DNA from: Sphingopyxis sp. MSC1_008
Lineage (GTDB): Bacteria; Pseudomonadota; Alphaproteobacteria; Sphingomonadales; Sphingomonadaceae
Reading direction: 5' to 3'
Assembly (NCBI RefSeq): GCF_023197165.1
Contig: NZ_JALPRD010000001.1
Location: 310,001 to 374,000 of the forward strand
DNA: 64,000 nt
The translations under genes and the position numbers were made by a program. Shown piece after piece: positions 18,397 through 27,105 of the stretch (its first letter is position 1; every line of letters begins with the position of its first letter). The notes under the pieces are model-generated. The model did no database searches. It had not been told where the DNA came from and was given only the letters and a program-made list of their open reading frames with translations.

Positions 18397-19388
18397 AATA
18401 TCGCAAGCTCGGCCACGGCCTCGAAGTGTCGGCGATCGGCATCGGCTGCATGCCGATGATCAAGGGCGGCTACATCCTCTACGGCGAGGCCGCCGACCTC
18501 GACGAATCGACGCGCACGATCCACCGCGCGATCGACCTTGGCGTCACCTTCTTCGACACCGCACAAATCTATGGCCCGTTCAGCAACGAGGAACTCCTCG
18601 GCGACGCGATCAAGGGCAAACGCGACGGGCTCGTCATCGCGACCAAGTTCGGGTTCAAGTTCGAGGGCAAGCAAATCACCGGCGTCGACGGCTCGCCCGC
18701 CAACGCGCGCGCCGCGTGCGAAGGCTCGCTCCAGCGGCTCGGCATCGACACGATCGACCTCTTCTACCAGCACCGCGTCGACCCCAATGTGCCGATCGAG
18801 GAAACCGTCGGCGGGATGATGGAGCTGGTGAAGGAGGGCAAGGTCCGCCACATCGCGCTGTCCGAAGCCGGCCCCGAAACGATCCGCCGCGCCGCCAAGG
18901 CCGCGCCGATCACCGCGCTGCAGAGCGAATATTCGATCTGGGAACGCGACATCGAGGACGAAATCCTTGGCGCGTGCCGCGAAAACGGCATCGGCTTCGT
19001 TCCCTATTCGCCGCTCGGCCGCGGCTTCCTCGCGGGCGCGGTGCGCAGCCGCGACGAGCTTCCCGAGAATGACTGGCGCCGTAACGACCCGCGCTATTCG
19101 GAAGAAAATTTCCCCGCAAACCTCGCGATCGTCGATGCGATCGGAGCGGTTGCCAACCGGCATGGCGTGTCGAAGGCCCAAGTCGCGCTCGCGTGGCTGC
19201 TCACGCAGGGCGACGACATCGTCCCGATCCCCGGCACCAAGCGCCGTGCTACGATGGAGGACAGCGTCGGCGCGGCCGACGTCACGCTGACCGCCGACGA
19301 CCTCGCCGCGATCGAGGATGCGGCGCCGAAGGGTGGAACGAGCGGGCCGCGCTATGGTGAAATGGGGATGCGGATGGTGCGGCTGTAA
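18393..19388 (+). CDS. Aldo/keto reductase
   Basis: NADPH-dependent carbonyl reductase of 331 residues with the (beta/alpha)8 AKR fold. The catalytic tetrad can be traced: Asp and Tyr in FFDTAQIYG, Lys in IATKFGF and His in FYQHRVD. The cofactor region 'PIPGTKRRATMEDSVGA' is present. The sequence type is the AKR13-like group (MKYRKLGHGLEVSAIGIGCMPM). It is translationally coupled to the symporter through a four-base overlap, so it may process a compound taken up by it; that link is inference. Confidence 0.94.
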   Translation: MKYRKLGHGLEVSAIGIGCMPMIKGGYILYGEAADLDESTRTIHRAIDLGVTFFDTAQIYGPFSNEELLGDAIKGKRDGLVIATKFGFKFEGKQITGVDGSPANARAACEGSLQRLGIDTIDLFYQHRVDPNVPIEETVGGMMELVKEGKVRHIALSEAGPETIRRAAKAAPITALQSEYSIWERDIEDEILGACRENGIGFVPYSPLGRGFLAGAVRSRDELPENDWRRNDPRYSEENFPANLAIVDAIGAVANRHGVSKAQVALAWLLTQGDDIVPIPGTKRRATMEDSVGAADVTLTADDLAAIEDAAPKGGTSGPRYGEMGMRMVRL

Positions 19389-19485
19389 CGGCAGCTAGCG
19401 ACCAATAGCGGTCGTCTAGCGTCACTGGTGATCGATACGATATCTGCGTGCTGGATTAGACTAGCTGCCGCTGAGCGGCATGCCG
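19389..19485. repeat. Structured intergenic stretch with inverted repeats
   Basis: A perfect 10-bp inverted repeat CGGCAGCTAG (19389-19398) / CTAGCTGCCG (19461-19470) brackets the stretch. It is followed by a local hairpin GCCGC-TGA-GCGGC (19467-19479) and the palindrome CGGCATGCCG (19476-19485). There is no T-tract. The rest up to 19562 shows no coding potential. This is the left edge of a lower-GC stretch. Confidence 0.45.
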
Positions 19486-19562
19486 TTGGCATTATTAAGC
19501 AATCCTTTTCCGCCTAAGGCGTATCCAAACTACGCTTCGCAATAATTGAGAGAGCCGATTTC

Positions 19563-20252
19563 GTGCCAATGAAAGACCTGAAAATCCATTACATCGGGAC
19601 ACTGCTCGCCATCTCTCTTGTTGGTTGCGAAGCACCTAACGAAGCCCGATATCGAATGACGGTGGAAGTAGATACGCCAGCAGGGGTGCGAACAGGAACC
19701 TCTGTGCGCGAGTTAGAGTATTTTGGACAGGGAGGCTGGTTTCCTTTCGGAGAGAGCCGTGGAGGCACAAGGGTGACGGGCCAAGCCGTGGCGGTCGTGC
19801 TGCCGAACGGGAAAACCTTGTATGCGCTAATGACGGGCAGAGACGGAGAGCATGATTACGGGGCCACCGTCGCTGCCAAAACTCTGGGACCGAAAACGAG
19901 CGGGCATCGCCCTTTCAGCATATTGCCGCTCGAAGGCAGGACAGATGGCAACGTGATGCCCATGCTTGCATTCTTTGAAGATCAAAGTGACGCACGAACC
20001 ATTGTGGTCACCGATCAGTATAGTATGAATGGTGACTTTGGGCCGGGATACTCCCTAAAGAGCATCGTAATCGAATACACAGATGATCGGTTTGAGCCTA
20101 TTGAGCTGCAGGCGCCTTCTCTCGATCGAACTCAAGCCCTCAGGACTTGGTTTCGAGAAATAGGGATCGAAGATCCCAGAGTGGCAGCGATCAGTGGCTT
20201 TGATCGTGGTGTGGAGGCAGTAAAGCTGAAACTTACATTGGCGGGTGGCTGA
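19563..20252 (+). CDS. Hypothetical lipoprotein of unusual composition
   Basis: A 229-residue protein with a lipoprotein signal (GTLLAISLVGC; Cys about residue 22), so probably membrane-anchored in the periplasm. The mature part begins 'YRMTVEVDTPAGVRTGTSVRELEY' and later has 'VTGQAVAVVLPNGKTLYALMTG', a beta-rich pattern I associate with an unnamed sphingomonad lipoprotein family; no function is known to me. Base composition is clearly lower in GC than the neighbours. GTG 19563 has GAGAG about ten bases upstream; ATG 19569 is an alternative. The flanking sequence shows no integrase or transposase. Confidence 0.75.
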   Translation: MPMKDLKIHYIGTLLAISLVGCEAPNEARYRMTVEVDTPAGVRTGTSVRELEYFGQGGWFPFGESRGGTRVTGQAVAVVLPNGKTLYALMTGRDGEHDYGATVAAKTLGPKTSGHRPFSILPLEGRTDGNVMPMLAFFEDQSDARTIVVTDQYSMNGDFGPGYSLKSIVIEYTDDRFEPIELQAPSLDRTQALRTWFREIGIEDPRVAAISGFDRGVEAVKLKLTLAGG

Positions 20253-20332
20253 AGCGAAACGGACATTTGAGGCGAGCCGCGTTCGGCCGCTTCCCACCCC
20301 AAAGCCGACATCGGCTCCGCGATCCTTTACCC

Positions 20333-20872
20333 CTAACCCTTCGCTTCGATCCGCTCGCACAGCTGGTCCACCTTTCCCGCAAGCTCATGAATCCGCATCT
20401 GGTCGAGCTTCTCGTGCAACCGCATGATCTCCAGCTCGGCGCGCAGGTTGATCTCGTAATCGAGCCCCGCCGCGATCCGGTCCTTCGCCGATGCGCGGTT
20501 CTGGCTCATCATGATGATCGGCGCCTGAACCGCCGCCAGCGTCGAGAGCATCAGGTTGAGGAAGATGTAGGGATAGGGATCAAACGCCATCCCCCAGCGC
20601 GCGAGCACGTCCGAATTGAGCAACATCCAGCCGAGCAGGACGGCGGTGAAAGCGATGATAAAGCTCCACGACCCGCCCACCGCGGCGACGCGGTCGGACA
20701 GGCGCGCGCCGAAACTCGCCCCCTCATCGTCGATGTCGGAGGCGTCGCGGCTGATCAGACGGCGTTCGGCGATCGCGTCAAGAACGCGTCGCTCGTCGGC
20801 ATCGAGTTCGTCGAGCGGCCGCCCGAGCAGGCGAAGCGACAGGTCGGCGGTCGTCGTCGTCGTATCGTGCAT
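20333..20872 (-). CDS. DUF1003 membrane protein
   Basis: A 179-residue protein: cytoplasmic N-terminus, two transmembrane helices at about residues 60-80 and 92-115 ('GGSWSFIIAFTAVLLGWMLLNS' and 'YPYIFLNLMLSTLAAVQAPIIMMSQNR'), then a charged helical C-terminus likely to form a coiled coil (residues 120-178). The 'PYPYIFLNLMLS..AAxQAPIIMMSQNR...DR' block is diagnostic for DUF1003. Function is unknown. The ATG at 20872 lies just inside the end of nnrU, so translation is probably coupled. Confidence 0.9.
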   Translation of the reverse strand: MHDTTTTTADLSLRLLGRPLDELDADERRVLDAIAERRLISRDASDIDDEGASFGARLSDRVAAVGGSWSFIIAFTAVLLGWMLLNSDVLARWGMAFDPYPYIFLNLMLSTLAAVQAPIIMMSQNRASAKDRIAAGLDYEINLRAELEIMRLHEKLDQMRIHELAGKVDQLCERIEAKG

Positions 20873-20876
20873 CCCA

Positions 20877-21578
20877 TCAACCCATCCAGCGCCAGATTCC
20901 GGCGACCATATATCCCAGTGCTCCATGCGCCCAGGTCGCGACAAACCAAAGCAATATTCCGCCGAATAAAGCGTGCGGCCGCGGGATCGTGTCGGCCCAT
21001 GGTGTCGCCCTGCCGACCTGCCGCGCATAGGGCACGAAACTTGTCCGCGCCGCCCACTGGCGCCACGCATCGCCCATCAGCCGCGCCTTCTTTGCATCCT
21101 GCCCCGCCGAACCGACGAGCGCGAGGAAGATGATCGTCGCGGACAATATGATCTGGGTCGTGGTCGGCATCACCAGTACATGCGCAAAGGCCCACAGCGC
21201 AAAGCCCCACATCATCGGATGCCGCGTGATCGCGAACACGCCGCGCGGCGCGGCTTGGGCTGCCTTGGCCGCTCCCGGCGCGGGCAGCGCCGGATTGCCG
21301 ATCAGCGATCCGATGAACAATATGCTCGCAAAGAGTATGATCAGCGATGCGAGAATCCACAGAGGATCGTCGACCACCCACAAAGGCGGCTCGGGCGGCA
21401 TCCCGCGCCACGCCTGCACCACCATGATCAAAGTCGCGATCGCGACGATCGAATAAGTGATCTGGAACCCCCGCTCGCCCAGTCGCCCCGCGAGCCCGTC
21501 GCGAAGCGGATGCGACAAAGCGAGGTGCGAGCCGACGAACAGGACGCAGGTCGTGATCAAAAGCGACATCGGTTGCAT
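20877..21578 (-). CDS. NnrU family membrane protein
   Basis: A 233-residue polytopic membrane protein with about six helices. 'ITRHPMMWGFALWAFAHVL' and 'ARLMGDAWRQWAARTSFVPY' are the conserved parts of the NnrU family, which is related to isoprenylcysteine carboxyl methyltransferases. Some members were linked to nitric-oxide metabolism, but no denitrification genes are present here, so the role is open. The start is the ATG at 21578, with GGAGG eight bases upstream; the frame is open further but lacks an RBS. It is followed closely by the DUF1003 gene. Confidence 0.88.
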   Translation of the reverse strand: MQPMSLLITTCVLFVGSHLALSHPLRDGLAGRLGERGFQITYSIVAIATLIMVVQAWRGMPPEPPLWVVDDPLWILASLIILFASILFIGSLIGNPALPAPGAAKAAQAAPRGVFAITRHPMMWGFALWAFAHVLVMPTTTQIILSATIIFLALVGSAGQDAKKARLMGDAWRQWAARTSFVPYARQVGRATPWADTIPRPHALFGGILLWFVATWAHGALGYMVAGIWRWMG

Positions 21579-21727
21579 GACCAGTCCCTCCTTCAACAAT
21601 GTTATCTTTATGTCCAAGCTGCCGCTGCGCGCGACTCGGAATGCATTCACCAACAGTGATGCGCGACAAAGATAACAGTGTCAACATGGCGGGCGGGAGT
21701 GGGCAGGCGATGAAACGCCCGCCCCGC

Positions 21728-23029
21728 CTACCGGTCGTATGCCTTGGGCAATGCCCCTTCCTGCGGGGTCGCATAGCGGTCGCGCAGGCGGTCCTGCCGC
21801 GTCGTCAGCGACTGCGCTTTGCCATCGATCCAGATCGCGGTCGGGCGGCTGCCGAGTTCGAGCGGATCATGGTCCCAGATCACGACATCGCCGGCGTGGC
21901 CCGGACGCAGCGAACCGATGCTGCCCTCCATGCCGACGGCGCGCGCGGGAACGCTGCTGATCGAGGCGAAAGCTTGATCCCACGTCATGCCGCTTGCCCC
22001 GGGCACGCGCGCGAGGCCGACGAGATTGCCGGCATATTGCGTCGCGTAACCCATTTTGTGCGCGTCATCGTCGTCGAACACACCGACCGACACGTCGACG
22101 CCCGCGGCCTTCAGGCGGCCCGCGTTCGATTGCGTCGCGCCGAGCTGTTCGAAACTCGACGGCAAGTCGGTAAGCGGCGAGACGAGCACCGGAACCTTCG
22201 CCGCCGCGATGTCGCGCGCGACGAGCCAGCCTTCGGTCACCCCGACGAGCACGAGCTTCAACGCGGGGAACTCGCCCTTCAGCTTGATGACGTTGACGAT
22301 GTCGGCGGCGCGGTCGACGCGCACGAACAGCGGCGTCGTGCCGTCGATGACGCGGACGAGCGCATCGGCGTCGGCACGCTGGATCATCGCGTCATTGCCC
22401 CATTCGGCGAGCGTCGCCGGGTTGCGGGCATAGCTGCGCGCCGCGAGCAATTGTTCGCGGAAGAGCAGGAAGGTTGCCGCACGGCTGCCCCCCGCCTTTG
22501 CCGAGCCATCCTCGCCGAACGCGACATATTGCAGCGCGCGCGGGCGCGTCACCATGTCCATATCGTCGGCGAGGTCGACGACCGCCCCTTGGCCTGCGAA
22601 CAGATTGCTGCTGCTCGCCGGCGCAACGATCGCACGCGTCACGCCTGAGGCGCGGTTCACCGCGACGGGCGAGCCCATCGGGTTCAGCGCTGGCGCGATA
22701 TCGAGCCCCGCCGAAAAGCGCGTGCGCGGTGCCGACCGGTCGTTGGTGCCGCTGACGGCATCGACTTCGGTCAACCCGACGCGGCTGAACGCCGCGACGA
22801 TCCCCGGCGTGACATAGCGGCCCTGCGCATCGACGCGCTCGACGCCTGCGGGCACCGCAACGCCGGCGCCCGCGGCGACAACCTTGCCGCCGCGCACCAC
22901 GACGGTGCCACCGTCGATCGGCGCGCTGCCGTCGCCTATGACGAGCTTCGCATTGACGATCGCGACGTCCTGCGCCGCGGCCGGAAGCGCGATCAGCGCC
23001 GCGGCAGAGAGAAGAAGCGCGCGCATCAT
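21728..23029 (-). CDS. Amidohydrolase-like protein lacking metal-site His pair
   Basis: A 433-residue secreted protein (signal peptide ALLLSAAALIALPAAAQ) of the imidazolonepropionase-like amidohydrolase superfamily. The N- and C-terminal composite beta-domain is intact ('GRYVTPGIV', 'GSLRPGHAGDVVIWDHDPLE'). However, the HxH that should follow the first strand is replaced: the family 'PGLIDxHxH' reads PGIVAAFSRVG. The later metal-binding histidines are also not evident. It is probably not a conventional metal hydrolase by itself. It overlaps the stop of the intact amidohydrolase by ATGA, with GGAG upstream, so the two are coupled and could form a hetero-oligomer. Confidence 0.88.
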   Translation of the reverse strand: MMRALLLSAAALIALPAAAQDVAIVNAKLVIGDGSAPIDGGTVVVRGGKVVAAGAGVAVPAGVERVDAQGRYVTPGIVAAFSRVGLTEVDAVSGTNDRSAPRTRFSAGLDIAPALNPMGSPVAVNRASGVTRAIVAPASSSNLFAGQGAVVDLADDMDMVTRPRALQYVAFGEDGSAKAGGSRAATFLLFREQLLAARSYARNPATLAEWGNDAMIQRADADALVRVIDGTTPLFVRVDRAADIVNVIKLKGEFPALKLVLVGVTEGWLVARDIAAAKVPVLVSPLTDLPSSFEQLGATQSNAGRLKAAGVDVSVGVFDDDDAHKMGYATQYAGNLVGLARVPGASGMTWDQAFASISSVPARAVGMEGSIGSLRPGHAGDVVIWDHDPLELGSRPTAIWIDGKAQSLTTRQDRLRDRYATPQEGALPKAYDR

Positions 23030-24429
23030 TTCACGTCTCCTTCGCCCGGCTGGCCCAGCTCGAAATCGCTCACCGGACGCCGTTTCGGATCGTTTGCGTC
23101 GAACATCAGCGCGCCGTCGATCCACACCTTTTCGGGGCGCGTATAGGCGCTGAACGGGTTGCCGTTCCACAGTACGACATCGGCCATCTTGCCCGGCTTC
23201 AGGCTGCCCGTCTTGTCGGCGATACCCAGCGCCTTGGCGGGATTGTACGACAGCCAGGTCCACGCCACCTCGTCGCTGACGTCGATGCCGATGCGGCGCC
23301 CCGCGGCGCGCGCTTTCGCGGCTTCCTGGTTCAAACGCTGAATCTGGTTCGCGTCGTCCGAATGGACGATCGTACACGCCCCCGCCTTGTAGACGAGCGG
23401 GATATTCTCGTTGACCGAGTCATAGGCTTCCATCTTGAAGCCCCACCAGTCGGCCCACATCGCCGAGCAAATGCCTTCCTTCGCGAGAATGTCGGCGATC
23501 TTGTACGCCTCGACCGCGTGGTGGAAGGTCGACACCTTGTAGCCGAATTCCTTCGACATATCGATGACGAGCGCCATCTCGTCGGCGCGGTAGCAATGAT
23601 TGTGGACGAGTATCTCGCCCGCCAGGACACCCGCAAGCGTCTCCATCGCAAGGTCGCGGTCGACGGCTTTCCCGTCGTCCATCTTCTTCTTGTAGGCTGC
23701 CGCCTTCTGCCAGGTCGCGCGGTTCACCGCGAAATTGCCCATGCGGGTCGAGGGCATCCGTCCCTTGCCGCCATAGACGCGCTTCGGATTCTCGCCGCAC
23801 GCCATCTTCAGGCCGTAGGGCGCGCCGGGGAATTTCATCCCCTGCACGGTGCGCGAGGGTACATTTTTGAGCGTGATCGAACGCCCGCCCATCAAGTTCG
23901 CGCTGCCCGGCAGAATCTGCAGGCTCGTCACGCCGCCATTCGCAAGCGCGCGGCTGAAGCCCGGATCCTGCGGCCAGACGCTATGTTCGGACCAGACTTC
24001 GGGTGTCGTCGGCGACGTCGCCTCATTGCCGTCCGAATGCGCCTCGACGCTGGGCGACGGATAATCGCCGAGATGGCTGTGGATGTCGATGACGCCGGGG
24101 GTCAGGAACTTGCCCGTGCCGTCGATCACATCGGCATCGGTCGGCAACTCTATGTCGGGGCCGCCAATGCGATCGACCTTGCCGCTCGTCATCACGATCG
24201 AACCATTGTCGATCCGTCCGCCCTCGCCGTCGAAGATCGTGACGCCTTTCACCACCGTCAGGCGGGCGGGATATCCCTTGTACGTCGAGGGATACGGATC
24301 CTTGTTGAACTTGACCGGTTTCTCGGCGGGCTTGTCGCCCGCCGAGGCCGTCTCTCCATTGCTCGCCGCACAACCGACGAGCGCCAGCGATACCGCAGCC
24401 AGCAGGCTGCCCTTCACACCACGGATCAT
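23026..24429 (-). CDS. Amidohydrolase lipoprotein
   Basis: A 467-residue amidohydrolase with a lipoprotein signal (SLALVGC). The metal-site HxH is present in TPGVIDIHSHLGD, with later ligands in 'LVHNHCYRADEM' and 'STFHHAVEAYK' and the catalytic Asp candidate in IVHSDDAN. The C-terminal 'TGSLKPGKMADVVLWNGNPFS' completes the fold. Secreted relatives hydrolyse dipeptides or related amides. It sits three bases after a POT-family peptide transporter and overlaps the next amidohydrolase, giving a transport-hydrolysis operon. The exact substrate is not predictable. Confidence 0.92.
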   Translation of the reverse strand: MIRGVKGSLLAAVSLALVGCAASNGETASAGDKPAEKPVKFNKDPYPSTYKGYPARLTVVKGVTIFDGEGGRIDNGSIVMTSGKVDRIGGPDIELPTDADVIDGTGKFLTPGVIDIHSHLGDYPSPSVEAHSDGNEATSPTTPEVWSEHSVWPQDPGFSRALANGGVTSLQILPGSANLMGGRSITLKNVPSRTVQGMKFPGAPYGLKMACGENPKRVYGGKGRMPSTRMGNFAVNRATWQKAAAYKKKMDDGKAVDRDLAMETLAGVLAGEILVHNHCYRADEMALVIDMSKEFGYKVSTFHHAVEAYKIADILAKEGICSAMWADWWGFKMEAYDSVNENIPLVYKAGACTIVHSDDANQIQRLNQEAAKARAAGRRIGIDVSDEVAWTWLSYNPAKALGIADKTGSLKPGKMADVVLWNGNPFSAYTRPEKVWIDGALMFDANDPKRRPVSDFELGQPGEGDVK

Positions 24430-24432
24430 CGA

Positions 24433-26268
24433 TTACGCCCCCTTGGGTTCGGGATGAACGCCGGCCGCCTGCGGCTCGGCTTCGCCGATGCCCGCCAGCC
24501 CGTCGTCGCGGTCGCGCAGCGTGTCGAGGTGCATCCAGCGCTTCACGATCGGGCTGACCGCCAGCACCGCCACCGCGGCACCGATCGCGATCCAGCCGAA
24601 CATCTCGTAAATCTCGAGCAGCTTGGCCTTGCTCATCTCGCCGCCATGCCCGCCGGTCGCTTCGCCGATCTTGCCAGCGACGAAATTGCCGACCGCGGTC
24701 ATATAGAACCACGCGCCCATGATGAGCGACGCGACGAAAGTCGGCGCCAGCCGGTTCATCGCCGAGAGGCCGACGGGGCTGAGGCACAACTCGCCGGTCG
24801 TGGCGAGGAGATAATAGAGGAAGACGAAGATGACCGGGGTCATCGCCGCGATGCCAAATGCCTGTGCCCCCCACATGAGGATGAGGTTCGCGAGCCCCAT
24901 CTGCGCCAGCGCCAGCCCGAACTTGGCCGGGGCCGACGGTTCCTTGCCGCGCTTGCCGAGCCATTGCCACAGCGCGGCGAACAGCGGGGCGAGCAGGATG
25001 ATGTAGATCGGGTTGATCGACTGGAAGATCGATGCCGGCACCGCGCCGCGATCGACATAGCGATCGGTGAACAGGTTCATCGATCCGCCCGCCTGTTCGA
25101 ACAGGCCCCAGAACAGCGGGTTCAGGGCGATCAGGAACAGGATTGCGAACATCCGGTCGCGCGCATGGTCTTCGCGGTTCATCTTCTCCACCACCATCAC
25201 GCCGAGGAGGAGGAGGAAGCCGAACAGCGCCACCCACGCCGCGGGCGCGAGCCCGAGCGCGACGGGTCCGCTGGCGATGCCGAGGCCAAGGATGAGCGCC
25301 AGCGGCAGGAACAGCATCAGGACGAGGCCCGCGAGTGCGAGATTGACGCGGCTGCGCGGACCGGCGCCGATCGAGCCGTAGGGCAGTTGGAACGTCGCCA
25401 CGAGGACGACGTAGCCGAGCAGGAGGATGCCCGAGACGAGCAGGAGGTTCTGGATTACGTCCTGATACTGGACGAGCGCCCAGATCACCGCGACTGCGGC
25501 CAGACCGACGGCATAAAGCGTCCACTCGCTCGACCGCGACAGCGGTGCGGGCGCCTCGCCCGCGCCCTTGAGCGCGCTCTTGCCGAGAACGAAGACGACA
25601 AGGCCGGCGAGCATGCCGATGCCGGCGAGCCCGAAGCCATAGCCCCAGCCGATCCGCTGGCCGAGATAGCCGACAAGGATCGTGCCGAGCGCGGCGCCGA
25701 CGTTGATGCCCATATAGAAGATCGTATAGGCGCCATCGCGGCGAATGTCGGTGAGCCGGTAGAGCTGGCCGACCATCACCGAGATATTCGCCTTGAGGAA
25801 GCCCGAGCCGACGATGATGAAGGCGAGCGCCGCCCAGAATACGTTGATCGTCGGATCATCCTGCCCCCCGACACCTTCGACCGCCATCAGGCTGTGGCCG
25901 GCCGCCAGCAGCAGGCCGCCGAACAGCACCGCCTTGCGCTGGCCGAGATACCGGTCGGCGAGATAGCCGCCGAGCACCGGGGTGATGTAGACGAGGCTGG
26001 TGTAGGCGCCGTAGATCAGGTTCGATTTGCTGTCGTTGAACAGCCAATGCTGGGTCAGGTAGAAAATCAGGATCGCGCGCATGCCGTAGTAGGAGAAGCG
26101 CTCCCACATCTCGGCAAAGAAGAGCATGTAGAGGCCCTTGGGGTGTCCGGCGAATTCGGGTTTCTTGCTGCCGGCGATCAGCGCACCGATGCTGAGGAAG
26201 ACGCCCAGAACCAGAAGTGCGATCACCGCAATCCAGTCCCCCTCGTCCCACGAGCCCATATTTTTCAT
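24433..26268 (-). CDS. POT family peptide:proton symporter
   Basis: A 611-residue inner-membrane proton-coupled oligopeptide transporter with about 14 helices. The family signature 'EMWERFSYYGMRAIL' (ExxERF, proton coupling) is present, as are 'GGYLADRYLGQRK' and 'FYMGINVGAALGTILVGYLG'. It imports di- and tripeptides. It is first in an operon with two amidohydrolases. A 17-bp perfect palindrome lies 129-145 bases upstream, in the gap shared with the divergent nitroreductase gene. Confidence 0.94.
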   Translation of the reverse strand: MKNMGSWDEGDWIAVIALLVLGVFLSIGALIAGSKKPEFAGHPKGLYMLFFAEMWERFSYYGMRAILIFYLTQHWLFNDSKSNLIYGAYTSLVYITPVLGGYLADRYLGQRKAVLFGGLLLAAGHSLMAVEGVGGQDDPTINVFWAALAFIIVGSGFLKANISVMVGQLYRLTDIRRDGAYTIFYMGINVGAALGTILVGYLGQRIGWGYGFGLAGIGMLAGLVVFVLGKSALKGAGEAPAPLSRSSEWTLYAVGLAAVAVIWALVQYQDVIQNLLLVSGILLLGYVVLVATFQLPYGSIGAGPRSRVNLALAGLVLMLFLPLALILGLGIASGPVALGLAPAAWVALFGFLLLLGVMVVEKMNREDHARDRMFAILFLIALNPLFWGLFEQAGGSMNLFTDRYVDRGAVPASIFQSINPIYIILLAPLFAALWQWLGKRGKEPSAPAKFGLALAQMGLANLILMWGAQAFGIAAMTPVIFVFLYYLLATTGELCLSPVGLSAMNRLAPTFVASLIMGAWFYMTAVGNFVAGKIGEATGGHGGEMSKAKLLEIYEMFGWIAIGAAVAVLAVSPIVKRWMHLDTLRDRDDGLAGIGEAEPQAAGVHPEPKGA

Positions 26269-26396
26269 TATGTTGCGTCCCTTTTAGGATTGTCTGGCGC
26301 GGCCTCCCGGCGCGCGAATGCGGCAACCTAGCGCGAAAATTGCGTATGGGAAGAATCTAATTGCGCATGAAACCGTCTCGATCGGGCCGAAATTTA

Positions 26397-26413
26397 TTGC
26401 GAACAGTTCGCAA
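26397..26413. promoter_or_regulatory. Perfect 17-bp palindrome between divergent genes
   Basis: TTGCGAAC-A-GTTCGCAA, 8-bp arms with one central base, followed five bases later by a second palindrome TTGCGCAA (26418-26425). Two more TTGCG words occur upstream (around 26340 and 26361). It lies 40 bases upstream of the nitroreductase start and 129 upstream of the POT gene, the position of a shared operator. I do not recognise the regulator. Confidence 0.55.
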
Positions 26414-26452
26414 CACTTGCGCAAACGCACGCGAAAGGCCACATGGCGCACG

Positions 26453-27034
26453 ATGTTCAACGACACCTCCTCGCTCCTCGCCCATCTCGCCACCCGCCGC
26501 TCGGGCAAGGCGCGCGATATGATCGCCCCCGGCCCTGACGCGGCGCAGCTTCAGGACATCATCGCGCTGGCGCTGCGCACGCCCGACCATGGCAAGCTGG
26601 CTCCCTGGCGCATCGTCACCGTCGCGGGCGATCAGCGCGAAGCCTTTGCTGCGCTGCTAAAAAAAGCGTGGGTTGCCGAGAATCCCGGCGCGGCGGGCCT
26701 GGACCTGTCGGCGCTCGACCAGTTCGCGCATCAGGCACCGAGCCTGCTCGTGCTCGTCTCGACCCCGGTGCCCGGCGCCAAAATCCCCGTCTGGGAACAG
26801 CAGATGTCGGCGGGCGCGGTCGGGATGAACCTGCTCCACGCCGCGCACGCGCACGGCTTTGTCGGCAGCTGGCTGACCGGCTGGGCGGCCTACAACGCCG
26901 ACGTCGCCGCCGCGTTCGGCGCGGGCGACGGCGACACGATCGTCGGCTATTTCTTTCTCGGAACGCCCGCCCGCGAACTCGACGAACGGCCCCGCCCCGA
27001 ATATGACGACGTCGTCCAGGCTTGGGAAATTTAG
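26453..27034 (+). CDS. Nitroreductase family protein
   Basis: A 193-residue flavoprotein of the YdjA-like nitroreductase type: 'LATRRSGKARDMIAPGPDAAQLQDIIALALRTPDHGKLAPWRIV' holds the FMN-phosphate Arg pair and the dimer region. 'GFVGSWLTGWAAY' and 'IVGYFFLGTPA' make up the rest of the FMN pocket. Such enzymes reduce nitro groups or quinones with NAD(P)H. The start is ATG 26453; the open frame upstream to 26318 has no family similarity. Confidence 0.9.
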   Translation: MFNDTSSLLAHLATRRSGKARDMIAPGPDAAQLQDIIALALRTPDHGKLAPWRIVTVAGDQREAFAALLKKAWVAENPGAAGLDLSALDQFAHQAPSLLVLVSTPVPGAKIPVWEQQMSAGAVGMNLLHAAHAHGFVGSWLTGWAAYNADVAAAFGAGDGDTIVGYFFLGTPARELDERPRPEYDDVVQAWEI

Positions 27035-27105
27035 TTTCACTTTCCGGACCTAGTTTGTAATTAGTCGCATTTGACTGTGCTGCTGTCTTATGGCATTAAG
27101 GCGGC

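Noticed and set aside
23362..26331. A 989-codon open frame on the plus strand across the amidohydrolase and POT transporter genes
   Set aside because: Its product is His/Arg/Asp-rich with no family motifs, and the opposite strand encodes clear proteins with signal peptides, RBSs and overlaps. It is a by-product of high-GC codon bias.
26397..26413. LexA/SOS box
   Set aside because: Alphaproteobacterial LexA sites are GAAC or GTTC direct repeats with a 7-base gap. This is a 17-bp palindrome with a one-base centre, and neighbouring genes are not SOS genes.
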